A stretch of DNA of 64,000 bases. Source: Sciscionella sediminilitoris (lineage in GTDB: Bacteria; Actinomycetota; Actinomycetes; Mycobacteriales; Pseudonocardiaceae). Both the position numbers and the translations under genes were made by a program. The stretch's first letter is position 1, and every line of letters starts with the position of its first letter. The notes under the pieces were generated by a model that saw only the letters and a program-made list of their open reading frames with translations, was not told the origin of the DNA and did not search any database. Shown one piece after another: positions 27,602 to 37,881 of this stretch. The stretch lies in the NCBI RefSeq assembly GCF_000737195.2, contig NZ_JALM01000051.1:29394-93393 (forward strand), read 5' to 3'.

Positions 27602-29629
27602 GTGTCGCAGCCAACTACCGCTGACTCCAACGCGCTGATCAAGCAGATCGGCATCACGCTGATCAACGCAGCACCGCAGGACTGGCAGCAGATCCGGACC
27701 GAGTTCCGCGCAACAGGACGGTACTACGAGCTGTCCGCGGAGATCGTGAACAACACGGGCGCGACGAACGCGTGGACGGCCTCGCACGCGATCGCCCTGA
27801 TGTTCGCCCGGTTACGTGCGGCTATGCACCCGATCGAGGGCGGCACCTGGTTCAACGCGCGGTACCACATCGAGCGGCCGTCCAAGTACAACGTCGAGTT
27901 CGACCGCGACGAGCCACAGTGGCGAACCCAGCCGCCACCGCAGGCGTTCCGCGACGAACTGCGCTACTTCCCGCGTGAGGAGGCCGACGTCCCCGACTGG
28001 CTGATGATGCGCATGTCCGGCATCTCGGACAATTCGGCGCCGCCCGCGGGTGAAGCCCAGTTCCGGGTCGCCCGGATCTTCGACGGCAAGGGCCCGAACG
28101 GGCGGCCGACGGTGAACCGGCCCCCGGTGCCCGAGCAGGAGCGCGATCAGCTGCGCCAGTACCTCGACCGGGCCAGACTGATCCTCCCGGTACGCGGCAA
28201 CGACGTGGACCACCTCTCCTCCGACGGGCAGCAGAGCGTGCCCATCGCGTTCCACTCCGACGGTGTGTGGATCTGGCCGGCCGCGGTCAACTACTACTTC
28301 GCGCGCTACGGCCTGCCCCCGGAGCCGGGACTCGTCGAGCACGCGCGCGCGAGTCAGTTCGCCGCTCCCGATCTCGAGGACTCCACCGCCGAGGCCGCGG
28401 CGCGGATGATCACGGGCGGACGGCCCCCCGGTCCACCGGTACGCCAGGGCGCCACCCCGCCACCGGAGCCCCCGGAACCGGCCAGGACCTCCGGCGGCGA
28501 GATCGGCGCACAGCTGCGCGCGAAGCTCGAGGCCGCCGGGGTACCCGCCGAGTCGTACCGCATCGGCGAGTTCGTCCCGGGAACCTGGCACCTGCTGCGC
28601 ACCCCGGACGGCTGGCTCGTAGCCCGCCCTGATCCGGCCAATCCGGCCCCGATGCGCTTCGCCGAGGAACACGACGCGGCCGCGTTCATGCTGGGCAAGC
28701 TGCTCCTGGATCGCCCGGCCGAGGCGTCCCGCCCGGAGACGGCCCCGGATGCCGGAGCGGCCCCGGCCGCCGCGGCGCTGCCGGTCACCGAGCAGGCGGA
28801 TCCGGAGCCCGTCCACGCGGCGGCCCCCGTACCGCAACCGGAACCCACCCCCGTTGCCGCCGCACTCGAGGCCGAGCCGATCGCCGCTCAGGTCGAGTCG
28901 GAGCTCGCCCCTGCCGAGCCGGCCGAGCCCGAGGCCGCCGACTCCGAACCCGCTTCGGACGCCCCCGGCCCCGCGGCGAGCGCAGCCACGGAACCCGAAA
29001 CAGCGGAACCCGAAACGGCCGAACCGGGGACGACCGAGCCGGAAACGGCGGAACCCGAAGCAACCGGGCACGAAGAGGCCGAACCCGGCGAACCGGAACA
29101 GACCGGATCCGCCGAGGAGTCGTCCGAGGTGGCCGTCCCGGCCGGTTCCGCCGAGGGCCAGCACGAAGCCGCGGACCAGGAACCGCCCGCGCAGCAGGCC
29201 GAGTCCGAGGCACCCCGGCACGCCGCCGCCGCGGAACCGGAAGAGCCCGAGGCACCCGGGGAACCCGAGGAATCCGAGGCCGCTCTTTCCCCCAGTGACC
29301 TGTGGAAACGCTGGCGCCTCTCGGATGATCCGCCCGGCGAGCTGTTCCGCAACAAGGCGCGCGACCGGCTCACCCCCGGTACCACCGTGGACCGCTACGG
29401 CGAACCGGACGGCGGACTCGTACACCTCGCGGGCACCCCCTTCGAGGAGCGCTCGCTGCCCGGCGAATGGGCCGAGCGCGAGGTGCGCACCTACCGGGTG
29501 AGCAGTGAGATCGAGGTGCTCTCCGGTACCGCGATCCCGTGGTTCGATCAGCCGGGCGGCGGCACCGGGTACCTGCTGCCCAAGCCGATCACCGAGCTGC
29601 TCGCGGACGGGGCGCTCGAGCAGGCCTGA
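27602..29629 (+). CDS. TNT-domain (NAD+ glycohydrolase toxin-like) protein with YezG-like N-terminal region
   Basis: 675 residues. Residues 1-140 resemble the YezG/DUF600 family (GGTWFNARYHIERPSKYN, then a LRYFPREEADVPDWL box); residues 175-255 are a second conserved block (HSDGVWIWPAAVNYY). A Pro/Glu/Ala-rich low-complexity linker covers about 365-560, with runs of EPETAEPE-type repeats. The last 105 residues match the tuberculosis necrotizing toxin fold: TVDRYGEPDGG, GTPFEERSLP and IPWFDQPGGGTGYLLP. TNT hydrolyses NAD+. No signal peptide and no WXG partner are seen, and no obvious separate immunity gene is adjacent. GTG at 27602. Confidence 0.82.
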   Translation: MSQPTTADSNALIKQIGITLINAAPQDWQQIRTEFRATGRYYELSAEIVNNTGATNAWTASHAIALMFARLRAAMHPIEGGTWFNARYHIERPSKYNVEFDRDEPQWRTQPPPQAFRDELRYFPREEADVPDWLMMRMSGISDNSAPPAGEAQFRVARIFDGKGPNGRPTVNRPPVPEQERDQLRQYLDRARLILPVRGNDVDHLSSDGQQSVPIAFHSDGVWIWPAAVNYYFARYGLPPEPGLVEHARASQFAAPDLEDSTAEAAARMITGGRPPGPPVRQGATPPPEPPEPARTSGGEIGAQLRAKLEAAGVPAESYRIGEFVPGTWHLLRTPDGWLVARPDPANPAPMRFAEEHDAAAFMLGKLLLDRPAEASRPETAPDAGAAPAAAALPVTEQADPEPVHAAAPVPQPEPTPVAAALEAEPIAAQVESELAPAEPAEPEAADSEPASDAPGPAASAATEPETAEPETAEPGTTEPETAEPEATGHEEAEPGEPEQTGSAEESSEVAVPAGSAEGQHEAADQEPPAQQAESEAPRHAAAAEPEEPEAPGEPEESEAALSPSDLWKRWRLSDDPPGELFRNKARDRLTPGTTVDRYGEPDGGLVHLAGTPFEERSLPGEWAEREVRTYRVSSEIEVLSGTAIPWFDQPGGGTGYLLPKPITELLADGALEQA

Positions 29630-29722
29630 ACCTGCCAAGCACAGGGGCGCCTGCTACGGCGTTCACGGTTAGCAGTACGCTTGTACCGTAAGCGGGCTGC
29701 GAGAACAGAGGAGACCTACCGC

Positions 29723-30943
29723 ATGGCTAAGATCAAGGTGGAGGGGACGGTCGCCGAACTCGACGGCGACGAGATGACCCGGATCATCTGGCAGTTCATC
29801 AAGGACAAGCTGATCCACCCGTACCTCGATGTCAACCTGGACTACTTCGACCTCGGGATGGAACACCGGGACGCGACCGACGACCAGGTCACCGTGGACG
29901 CCGCGAACGCGATCGCCAAGCACGGCGTCGGCGTGAAGTGCGCGACCATCACCCCGGACGAGGCGCGGGTCGAGGAGTTCGGCCTCAAGAAGATGTGGCG
30001 CAGCCCGAACGGCACGATCCGCAACATCCTCGGCGGTGTCATCTTCCGCGAGCCGATCGTGATCTCGAACATCCCCCGCTACGTCCCGCACTGGACCAAG
30101 CCGATCATCATCGGCCGCCACGCGCACGCCGACCAGTACAAGGCCTCGGACTTCAAGGTCCCCGGCGCGGGCACCGTCACCATCACCTACACCCCCGAGG
30201 ACGGCTCCGAGCCGCTCGAGCTCGAGGTCGCCAAGTTCGGCGAAGACGGTGGCGTGGCGATGGGCATGTACAACTTCCGCAAGTCCATCGAGGACTTCGC
30301 GCACGCCTCGCTGCGGTACGGGCTCGACCGTGGTTACCCGGTCTACATGTCCACCAAGAACACCATCCTCAAGGCCTACGACGGGATGTTCAAGGACACC
30401 TTCGCCGAGATCTACGAGCGCGACTACAAGGCGCAGTTCGAGGCCGCGGGGATCACCTACGAACACCGGCTCATCGACGACATGGTCGCCTCCGCGCTGA
30501 AGTGGGAGGGCGGCTACATCTGGGCGTGCAAGAACTACGACGGTGACGTGCAGTCCGACACGGTCGCCCAGGGCTTCGGCTCGCTCGGCCTGATGACCTC
30601 GGTGCTCATGACCCCGGACGGCAAGGTCGAGGCCGAGGCCGCACACGGCACGGTCACCCGGCACTACCGCCAGCACCAGCAGGGCAAGGCGACCTCGACC
30701 AACCCGATCGCCTCGATCTTCGCCTGGACCCGCGGCCTCGACGCCCGCGGCAAGAAGGACAACACCCCCGCGGTGGTCGAGTTCGCGAACACCCTCGAGC
30801 AGGTCGTCATCGAGACCGTGGAGAGCGGCAAGATGACCAAGGACCTCGCGCTGCTCGTCGGCAACGATCAGCCGTACCAGACCACCGAGGAATTCCTCGC
30901 GACGCTGGACGAGAACCTGCAGCGGAAGATGGCTTCCGCCTGA
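29723..30943 (+). CDS. icd: NADP-dependent isocitrate dehydrogenase (dimeric, eukaryotic-like type)
   Basis: 406 residues. Start [19 protein letters not shown], the substrate-binding [14 protein letters not shown] region, and [15 protein letters not shown] with the metal-binding Asp. It is the homodimeric type II enzyme, as in M. tuberculosis Icd1. It makes 2-oxoglutarate and NADPH. ATG at 29723 with AGAGGAG 7-10 bases upstream; a longer frame upstream lacks similarity. Followed by a strong terminator. Confidence 0.97.
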   Translation: MAKIKVEGTVAELDGDEMTRIIWQFIKDKLIHPYLDVNLDYFDLGMEHRDATDDQVTVDAANAIAKHGVGVKCATITPDEARVEEFGLKKMWRSPNGTIRNILGGVIFREPIVISNIPRYVPHWTKPIIIGRHAHADQYKASDFKVPGAGTVTITYTPEDGSEPLELEVAKFGEDGGVAMGMYNFRKSIEDFAHASLRYGLDRGYPVYMSTKNTILKAYDGMFKDTFAEIYERDYKAQFEAAGITYEHRLIDDMVASALKWEGGYIWACKNYDGDVQSDTVAQGFGSLGLMTSVLMTPDGKVEAEAAHGTVTRHYRQHQQGKATSTNPIASIFAWTRGLDARGKKDNTPAVVEFANTLEQVVIETVESGKMTKDLALLVGNDQPYQTTEEFLATLDENLQRKMASA

Positions 30944-30961
30944 TCGCCCGGATTCCGAATG

Positions 30962-30998
30962 AATCGGGCCGCACCATTCCGGTGCGGCCCGATTTTTT
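30962..30998 (+). terminator. Intrinsic terminator of icd
   Basis: Perfect 14-bp stem (30962-30975 with 30981-30994), five-base loop, and T-run 30993-30998: a textbook terminator 18 bases after the stop. Confidence 0.95.
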
Positions 30999-31035
30999 GT
31001 CGTGAGGCAGGTCCGGATTTTATTACCATTCAGTT

Positions 31036-31308
31036 GTGGACAACTACCCGTTCAGGTCCCTCCGTGGAGTGAGATCAAGGGCTTTTGTTGGCACCGGAGC
31101 GCATATCGGTGTATTCCTAATCATGGTCGTCAGAGGGTATCTCCGATGGCTTGCCGAGAGAAACGACGGAGCGGAGGAAGCGATGTGCGAATCGGTAATT
31201 CGCTCCGGAAAAAGCCCGGTAATCGCCGTCGATGTTTTCCGGAGGACCGGCCGGTGGGCAGCCGATAAAGTCCACTCACCCGGCCTGCCGTGCCCGGCTG
31301 ACCGCTGA
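31036..31308 (+). CDS. Doubtful 90-residue open frame
   Basis: Starts GTG without a ribosome site. Codon use is unlike all neighbours (many A/T-ending codons). The predicted product has a hydrophobic stretch (GAHIGVFLIMVVRGYL) and no recognisable domain. It may be an acquired gene fragment or non-coding. Confidence 0.2.
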   Translation: MDNYPFRSLRGVRSRAFVGTGAHIGVFLIMVVRGYLRWLAERNDGAEEAMCESVIRSGKSPVIAVDVFRRTGRWAADKVHSPGLPCPADR

Positions 31309-31338
31309 GCACGGAGAAACCCGAGGGGAAGGTTGAGA

Positions 31339-31370
31339 ACCGGGCCGGAGCCGACGGGCTCCGGCCCGGT
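31339..31370. terminator. Perfect GC hairpin
   Basis: 14-bp perfect stem (31339-31352 with 31357-31370) and four-base loop GACG, followed by CCGCTTTG. Lies 36 bases before the exonuclease III start; could end a transcript crossing the low-GC region. Confidence 0.7.
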
Positions 31371-31405
31371 CCGCTTTGTCGGTGCCGGTCGGTACGCTCG
31401 CGCAC

Positions 31406-32215
31406 GTGCTGACCGTTTCCACCGTGAATGTCAATGGACTGCGTGCCGCCGCGAAGAAGGGCTACCGCGAATGGCTCGCCGGGACCAAGGCGGATGTCGT
31501 GTGCCTGCAGGAAGTGCGCGCCACCGCCGACCAGCTGCCCGCCGAGGTGCGTGAACCCGAGGGCTGGCGCACCGTGCTGCACGCTCCCGCCGCGGCCAAG
31601 GGCCGGGCCGGAGTGATGATCCTGGCGCGGCGTAAGGCACTCGAGACCAGGATCGGCTTCGACGCCGAGGAGTTCGCCGACGCCGGGCGCTACGTCGAGA
31701 TCACCCTGCCCACCACGATCATCGGTTCGCTCTACCTGCCGAGCGGAGACGTCGGCACCCCGCGCCAGGACGAGAAGGAACGGTTCATGGAGGCGTTCCA
31801 GCCGTATCTCGCCGACCTGCGCAAGCGAGCCGAGTCCGAGGGGCGCGAGGCACTCGTCTGCGGCGACTGGAACATCGCCCACCGCAAGGAGGACCTGAAG
31901 AACTGGCGCGGCAACCAGGGCGCGGCCGGGTTCCTTCCCGAGGAGCGCGCCTGGCTCGACTCCATCTACGACGAGCTCGGCTACACCGACATCGGCCGGG
32001 CCGCGCAGCCCGAAGGTGAGGGACCGTACTCCTGGTGGTCCTACCGCGGGAGGGCCTTCGACAACGACTCCGGCTGGCGCATCGACCTGCACGTGGCCAC
32101 CCCCGGACTCGCCGCGGCCGCGCGCTCCGCCGTCGTCGAACGGGCCCCGAGCCACGAGGAACGCTGGTCCGACCATGCCCCGGTGACGGTGCGCTACGAC
32201 TTCCCCAAGCAGTAG
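31406..32215 (+). CDS. xth: Exodeoxyribonuclease III / AP endonuclease
   Basis: 269 residues. Conserved EEP-fold boxes: STVNVNGLRAA, CLQEVRAT with the metal-binding Glu, GDWNIAHR, and the terminal SDHAPV with the catalytic Asp-His pair. It repairs abasic sites and removes 3' blocks. The GTG at 31406 gives the standard start; no ribosome site is obvious. A small membrane-anchored protein gene follows after 20 bp. Confidence 0.94.
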   Translation: MLTVSTVNVNGLRAAAKKGYREWLAGTKADVVCLQEVRATADQLPAEVREPEGWRTVLHAPAAAKGRAGVMILARRKALETRIGFDAEEFADAGRYVEITLPTTIIGSLYLPSGDVGTPRQDEKERFMEAFQPYLADLRKRAESEGREALVCGDWNIAHRKEDLKNWRGNQGAAGFLPEERAWLDSIYDELGYTDIGRAAQPEGEGPYSWWSYRGRAFDNDSGWRIDLHVATPGLAAAARSAVVERAPSHEERWSDHAPVTVRYDFPKQ

Positions 32216-32235
32216 CGGCGAGATCTTCTCGCACC

Positions 32236-32823
32236 GTGGACAAGGTACTGATAGCGCTGATCTCCGGCGGGGTCACGCTCCTGACCAGCCTGGCCACCAT
32301 GCTCATCAGCAACCGGCGAGCCGACCGGCGGCTGGTGCGCCAGCTCGCGCACGAACGCGATCGCGACCGGGACAACCATCACCACGAAGGAACACTGGAA
32401 CGCGAGAAGTACTTCCTCGACAAACGCTGGTCCTTCTACGGCGAACTGCTGGAGGCCGTCAACGAGTACCGCAGGGGCTACCGGAAGCTGGTCGAAACCG
32501 TCGAGCAGCGCACGCGAACGGGCGGTAAACTCCCGGACACCGCTGTGTTGATCAGCCGCTCGGAGGGCGTGTTCATCCGGGTACTTCCGCTGCAGGACAC
32601 GGCAGCCATCCTGGGCTGCACCGACATAGCCGGGAAAGTGAAGGCCTATGCCGACGCCGTGGCCGTGTCCACCACCCGCCTGATCGAGTTCATCGAAAGC
32701 CGGTCACCCGAGATGGATCGCGAATGGCTGTTCTACATCGAACTCGAGGTCAACCATTCGCGCGCGAACATCATCGAGGCCGTGCGCGCCGATATCGAGA
32801 ACCTGCGCGCCTCCGCCCGATAG
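32236..32823 (+). CDS. Membrane-anchored protein of unknown function with coiled-coil-like region
   Basis: 195 residues. One N-terminal membrane helix (residues 3-20) is followed by a very charged Arg/His/Asp-rich stretch (about 24-55) and an all-helical remainder. Codon use matches neighbours. GTG at 32236, 20 bp after xth on the same strand. Similar single-helix proteins of about 200 residues occur in many actinobacteria; function not known. Confidence 0.6.
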   Translation: MDKVLIALISGGVTLLTSLATMLISNRRADRRLVRQLAHERDRDRDNHHHEGTLEREKYFLDKRWSFYGELLEAVNEYRRGYRKLVETVEQRTRTGGKLPDTAVLISRSEGVFIRVLPLQDTAAILGCTDIAGKVKAYADAVAVSTTRLIEFIESRSPEMDREWLFYIELEVNHSRANIIEAVRADIENLRASAR

Positions 32824-32860
32824 CGCGCCGCGCACCCGGCACCGGAGGGCCCTTCCGCGG

Positions 32861-34483
32861 TCAGGCGCTGAGCAGGTCCGCGGCCGCCGCGCGGCGTAGT
32901 TTCCCGGACGGGGTCTTCGGCAGGGTGCCGACGCCGAGGACGAGCACCTCCATGGGGCGGACACCGACGGCGTCCATGATGCGCGCGGTGACCTCGCGGC
33001 CGATGCGTTCCTGTTCCTCGCTGTCCCCGGCGAGTTTGGATTCGACAGCGACGGCGAAGCGTTCCCGTTTGGTCCCGGCGTCGAGGCGGATGGCGACGGC
33101 GTTCCCGGCGCGCACCCCGGAAACGCTGGTTGCGGCGCGCTCGACATCGGTCGGGTAGATGTTGCGCCCGCCCATGATGATGACGTCCTTGATCCGCCCG
33201 CACACGACGACCTGTCCGTCGATGGTGTAGCCGAGGTCTCCGGTCGGCAGCCAGCCGTCCTCGGTATGGGTGCGCAGCGGCCCGCGGACGGTGAGGTAGC
33301 CGGGCGTCACGGAGCTCCCGCGCAGCCGCAGTTCGCCCACTTCGCGGTCACCGAGCACGCGCCCCTCGGAATCCACCACGGACACCTCGACCCCGGGCAG
33401 TGGGTGCCCGAGTTTGGGGAACCCGCGCCCGCCTTCGGTGGCGACGGCGCGGTCGTCCCGTTCGAGCTGGTCCGGGTCGACGTGGTCGACGTGGAATCCG
33501 GTGCCCGCCGGGTCGAAGCTGATCGCGAGCGTGCATTCGGCCATGCCGTAGGCGGGGAAGACGCATTCGGCGGGCATACCGAACCGGGCACCACCGGCCA
33601 CGAACGCGGCGACGGCGCTCTCGTCGATGGGTTCGGCGCCGTTGAGCGCGATCTTGAGGTGCGAGAGGTCGAATTCCTCCTCGGCGCTGGCCATTCGCTT
33701 GCCGACGATCGCGTAGGCGAAGTTCGGCGCCGCGGTCACGTTCGCGCGGTACTTGCTCATCAGCCGGGGCCACACGAGCGGCCCGGAGAGGAAATCGGGC
33801 GGGGTGATCTTGACCAGTTCGATCCCGAAGGTCATCGGGACGGTGAGGAATCCGACCATGCCCATGTCGTGGAACAGCGGCAGCCAGGACATCATCACGT
33901 CCGTGGCCACGTCGATCCCGGACCGTTCGATCATGCCGGTCAGGTTCGCGTACAGGTTCCCGTGGGTGATCCGCACGGCCTTCGGTTCCGCGGTCGAACC
34001 GGAGGTCAGCTGCAGCAGCGCGGTGTCGTCCTCCTCGCGCGGGATGGGCTCGGCGAGCGGTTCCGCGTCGAGTTCGGTGAGCAGCACATACCGGATGCCG
34101 TGCTGGTCGAGCACGTCGGCGATCGCCTCGAAGGGCGCGCCGAGCAGCACGAGTTTCGAGCCGATCATGTTCAGCACGGTCACCGTGTCGTTCGCCCACT
34201 CCGCGAGATCGGTGCGCTGGGTGGGCTGATGCAGCATCGTCACGCTGCCGCCGGCGAGCCACACCCCCTGCACGGTGGGCGCGATGGAGACCGGTTCGGC
34301 GGCGAGCACCGCGACGGCGTCCCCGGCCTGCAGCCCGCCCGAGCGCAGCGCACCGGCCGTCCGTTTGGCCTGTTCGTGTACCTCACCCCAGGTGCTGCGG
34401 GTGGGGGTGGACGGTTCACCGGTGACCATTCCCTTGGCCGAGGTGTGCGCCGAACGCACAAGCGTCTCCACGAACCTGCTCAT
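32861..34483 (-). CDS. Fatty-acyl-AMP/CoA ligase, Pks16 (Rv1013)-like
   Basis: 540 residues of the ANL superfamily. P-loop LQLTSGSTAEPKAVRITHGN, then LPLFHDMGMVGFLTVP, AYGMAECTLA, LPTGDLGY and the terminal KTPSGKLRR with the catalytic Lys. The N-terminus (MSRFVETLVRSAHTSAKGM) and GSVTMLHQPTQRTDLAEWA closely resemble mycobacterial Pks16, which despite its name is an acyl-activating enzyme, not a polyketide synthase. It lies close to ispE and rsmA as in mycobacteria. It activates a fatty acid of unknown length for an unknown acceptor. Confidence 0.9.
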   Translation of the reverse strand: MSRFVETLVRSAHTSAKGMVTGEPSTPTRSTWGEVHEQAKRTAGALRSGGLQAGDAVAVLAAEPVSIAPTVQGVWLAGGSVTMLHQPTQRTDLAEWANDTVTVLNMIGSKLVLLGAPFEAIADVLDQHGIRYVLLTELDAEPLAEPIPREEDDTALLQLTSGSTAEPKAVRITHGNLYANLTGMIERSGIDVATDVMMSWLPLFHDMGMVGFLTVPMTFGIELVKITPPDFLSGPLVWPRLMSKYRANVTAAPNFAYAIVGKRMASAEEEFDLSHLKIALNGAEPIDESAVAAFVAGGARFGMPAECVFPAYGMAECTLAISFDPAGTGFHVDHVDPDQLERDDRAVATEGGRGFPKLGHPLPGVEVSVVDSEGRVLGDREVGELRLRGSSVTPGYLTVRGPLRTHTEDGWLPTGDLGYTIDGQVVVCGRIKDVIIMGGRNIYPTDVERAATSVSGVRAGNAVAIRLDAGTKRERFAVAVESKLAGDSEEQERIGREVTARIMDAVGVRPMEVLVLGVGTLPKTPSGKLRRAAAADLLSA

Positions 34484-34549
34484 GCCCGAAAAGCCTACTG
34501 TGCGGTAGCCGCTGTGTACCCTGCGCGCGAGGACAACACTGGGGTCAGA

Positions 34550-34570
34550 AATTGTGTGGAATCCACAATT
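34550..34570. promoter_or_regulatory. Inverted repeat upstream of the Pks16-like gene
   Basis: AATTGTG (34550-34556), seven-base spacer, CACAATT (34564-34570). AT-rich against the surroundings and 67 bases upstream of the gene start: operator or ABC-F transcript end. Confidence 0.4.
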
Positions 34571-34594
34571 CCTCACTCCATGGTGGGTTCCCGG

Positions 34595-36358
<1,764 letters not shown>

Positions 36359-36515
36359 CTACCCGCGCTTTCCATCACTGGTTCGTTCGATACCGGAAGA
36401 AATTGTCCCATCCGTGCCGCCGCCCGGTTCGCACGGCGATCCCCCGCGCGGAGCAGTACGCAGCGCGGCGCCCGGAGTACCGTGTGCGGCGTCACGATCC
36501 GGACTGGGGGATATC

Positions 36516-37745
36516 TTGACCGAAGTGGACACCGAGCCTGCGAGATACCGGGATGTACTCGGCAACCGGGAGTACCGGTCGCTGTGGCTCGCCGACCTGT
36601 TCTCCATCATCGGCTCGCAGTCCGGCCGGGTCGCGCTCGGCTATCTGGTGCTGCTGGAGACGAATTCCGCCGCGCTGACCGGGCTTGCCTTCGGCATGAC
36701 CTACGGCGGGGCGCTGCTCGGCGGGATCCTGCTCTCCAGCCTCGCGGACCGGTTCCCGCGCCGCGCCGTGCTGATCCTCGCCGATCTCGTGCGGGCCGCG
36801 CTGATGGTCGTGGTCGCGATTCCCGGGGTGCCGATCTCCGCGTTGTGCGTGCTCGTCGGGCTGGTGTCGTTCGTGGAGGCACCGTTCAAGGCCGGACAGA
36901 TGGCACTGATCGCGGATGTGCTCCCCGGTCGCGCCTACCTCACCGGACTCGCGGTGCGGTCGATGACCAATCAGACGGGACAGATCGCGCTGTTCCCGCT
37001 CGTCGGGCTCGCCCTCACCGTGGTCGAGCCACGGCTGGTCCTGCTGTTCAACGCGGTCACCTTCGTCCTTTCCGGGCTGGTGACCTGGATCGGGGTGCGC
37101 CCACGGCCCGCCCCGGACAGTGCGGAGCGCAGCCATGGGGAAGGCTTCGTCCGTTCCGCGGTCTCCGGGGCGCACACCCTGTTCGCCAACGGCGCGCGGC
37201 GGGCCCTGCTCGCGTTCGGTGTGCTCAGCGGCCTGTTCATCGTGTACGAGGGGCTCGCCGTGCCGTACGCGCGCGAGCTCAGCACGAACACGATCGCGCT
37301 CGGCATCCTGCTCGCCGCGGACCCGATCGGCGCGGTGCTCGGCTCGATCCTGTGGACCAAGCTGATCCGGCCGCACTGGCACGAACGGCTGCTCAGCCTG
37401 GTCGTGCTCGGCGCCGGGGCACCGCTGCTGGTCAGCTTCGCCCATCCCGGGCTCGCGGTGGCCGCGGTCAGCTTCCTCATCGCGGGGGTGTGCGGCGCGG
37501 TGACCCTGCTGCAGGCCACGAACTCGCTGGTCGACCGGGTTTCCGCGGGCACGAGGGCGCAGTCGCTCGGGCTGCTCAACGCGGGCATGAACACCGTGCA
37601 GGGCATCGGCCCGCTACTCGGCGGAGTCATCGCCGACCGGCTGAGTACCGCCACGGCGGTCGGGATCATGGGTGCCGTGGGCATCCTGCTGGCAATACCG
37701 CCCATCCTCGCCTGGCAGCTTGCCCAGGTGAGTGAGCGGAAATGA
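36516..37745 (+). CDS. MFS transporter, DHA3-like exporter
   Basis: 409 residues, 12 predicted helices. Begins RYRDVLGNREYRSLWLADLF, the usual opening of this family, followed by SLADRFPRRAVL (motif A). TTG at 36516 has GGGGG eight to twelve bases upstream; open frame upstream is uncharacteristic. It diverges from the ABC-F gene. Likely efflux of a small molecule, substrate unknown. Confidence 0.85.
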   Translation: MTEVDTEPARYRDVLGNREYRSLWLADLFSIIGSQSGRVALGYLVLLETNSAALTGLAFGMTYGGALLGGILLSSLADRFPRRAVLILADLVRAALMVVVAIPGVPISALCVLVGLVSFVEAPFKAGQMALIADVLPGRAYLTGLAVRSMTNQTGQIALFPLVGLALTVVEPRLVLLFNAVTFVLSGLVTWIGVRPRPAPDSAERSHGEGFVRSAVSGAHTLFANGARRALLAFGVLSGLFIVYEGLAVPYARELSTNTIALGILLAADPIGAVLGSILWTKLIRPHWHERLLSLVVLGAGAPLLVSFAHPGLAVAAVSFLIAGVCGAVTLLQATNSLVDRVSAGTRAQSLGLLNAGMNTVQGIGPLLGGVIADRLSTATAVGIMGAVGILLAIPPILAWQLAQVSERK

Positions 37746-37881
37746 ATAGAACCGTCGGTTACGTGCGGTTACGCATCGTGCTGCGCCTCCTCCGACGTCT
37801 GCCCAGGTACTCACGTCGATCGCATGTCCCGGCTATGGTAGGCAGACCCTGTTGGCCATGCCAATGCCCAAGGTTGCGAGT

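Larger units (their letters stand above)
30999..31405. other. 407-bp region between icd and exonuclease III
   Basis: GC content is clearly lower than the flanks between 31015 and 31270, and third-position GC bias is lost. It holds one doubtful open frame (31036-31308) and a strong hairpin at 31339-31370. I see no RNA gene. Confidence 0.5.

Noticed and set aside
27812..29638. Long open frame opposite the TNT gene
   Set aside because: Gly/Arg/Leu-rich mirror of the Pro/Glu linker; no motif, no ribosome site.
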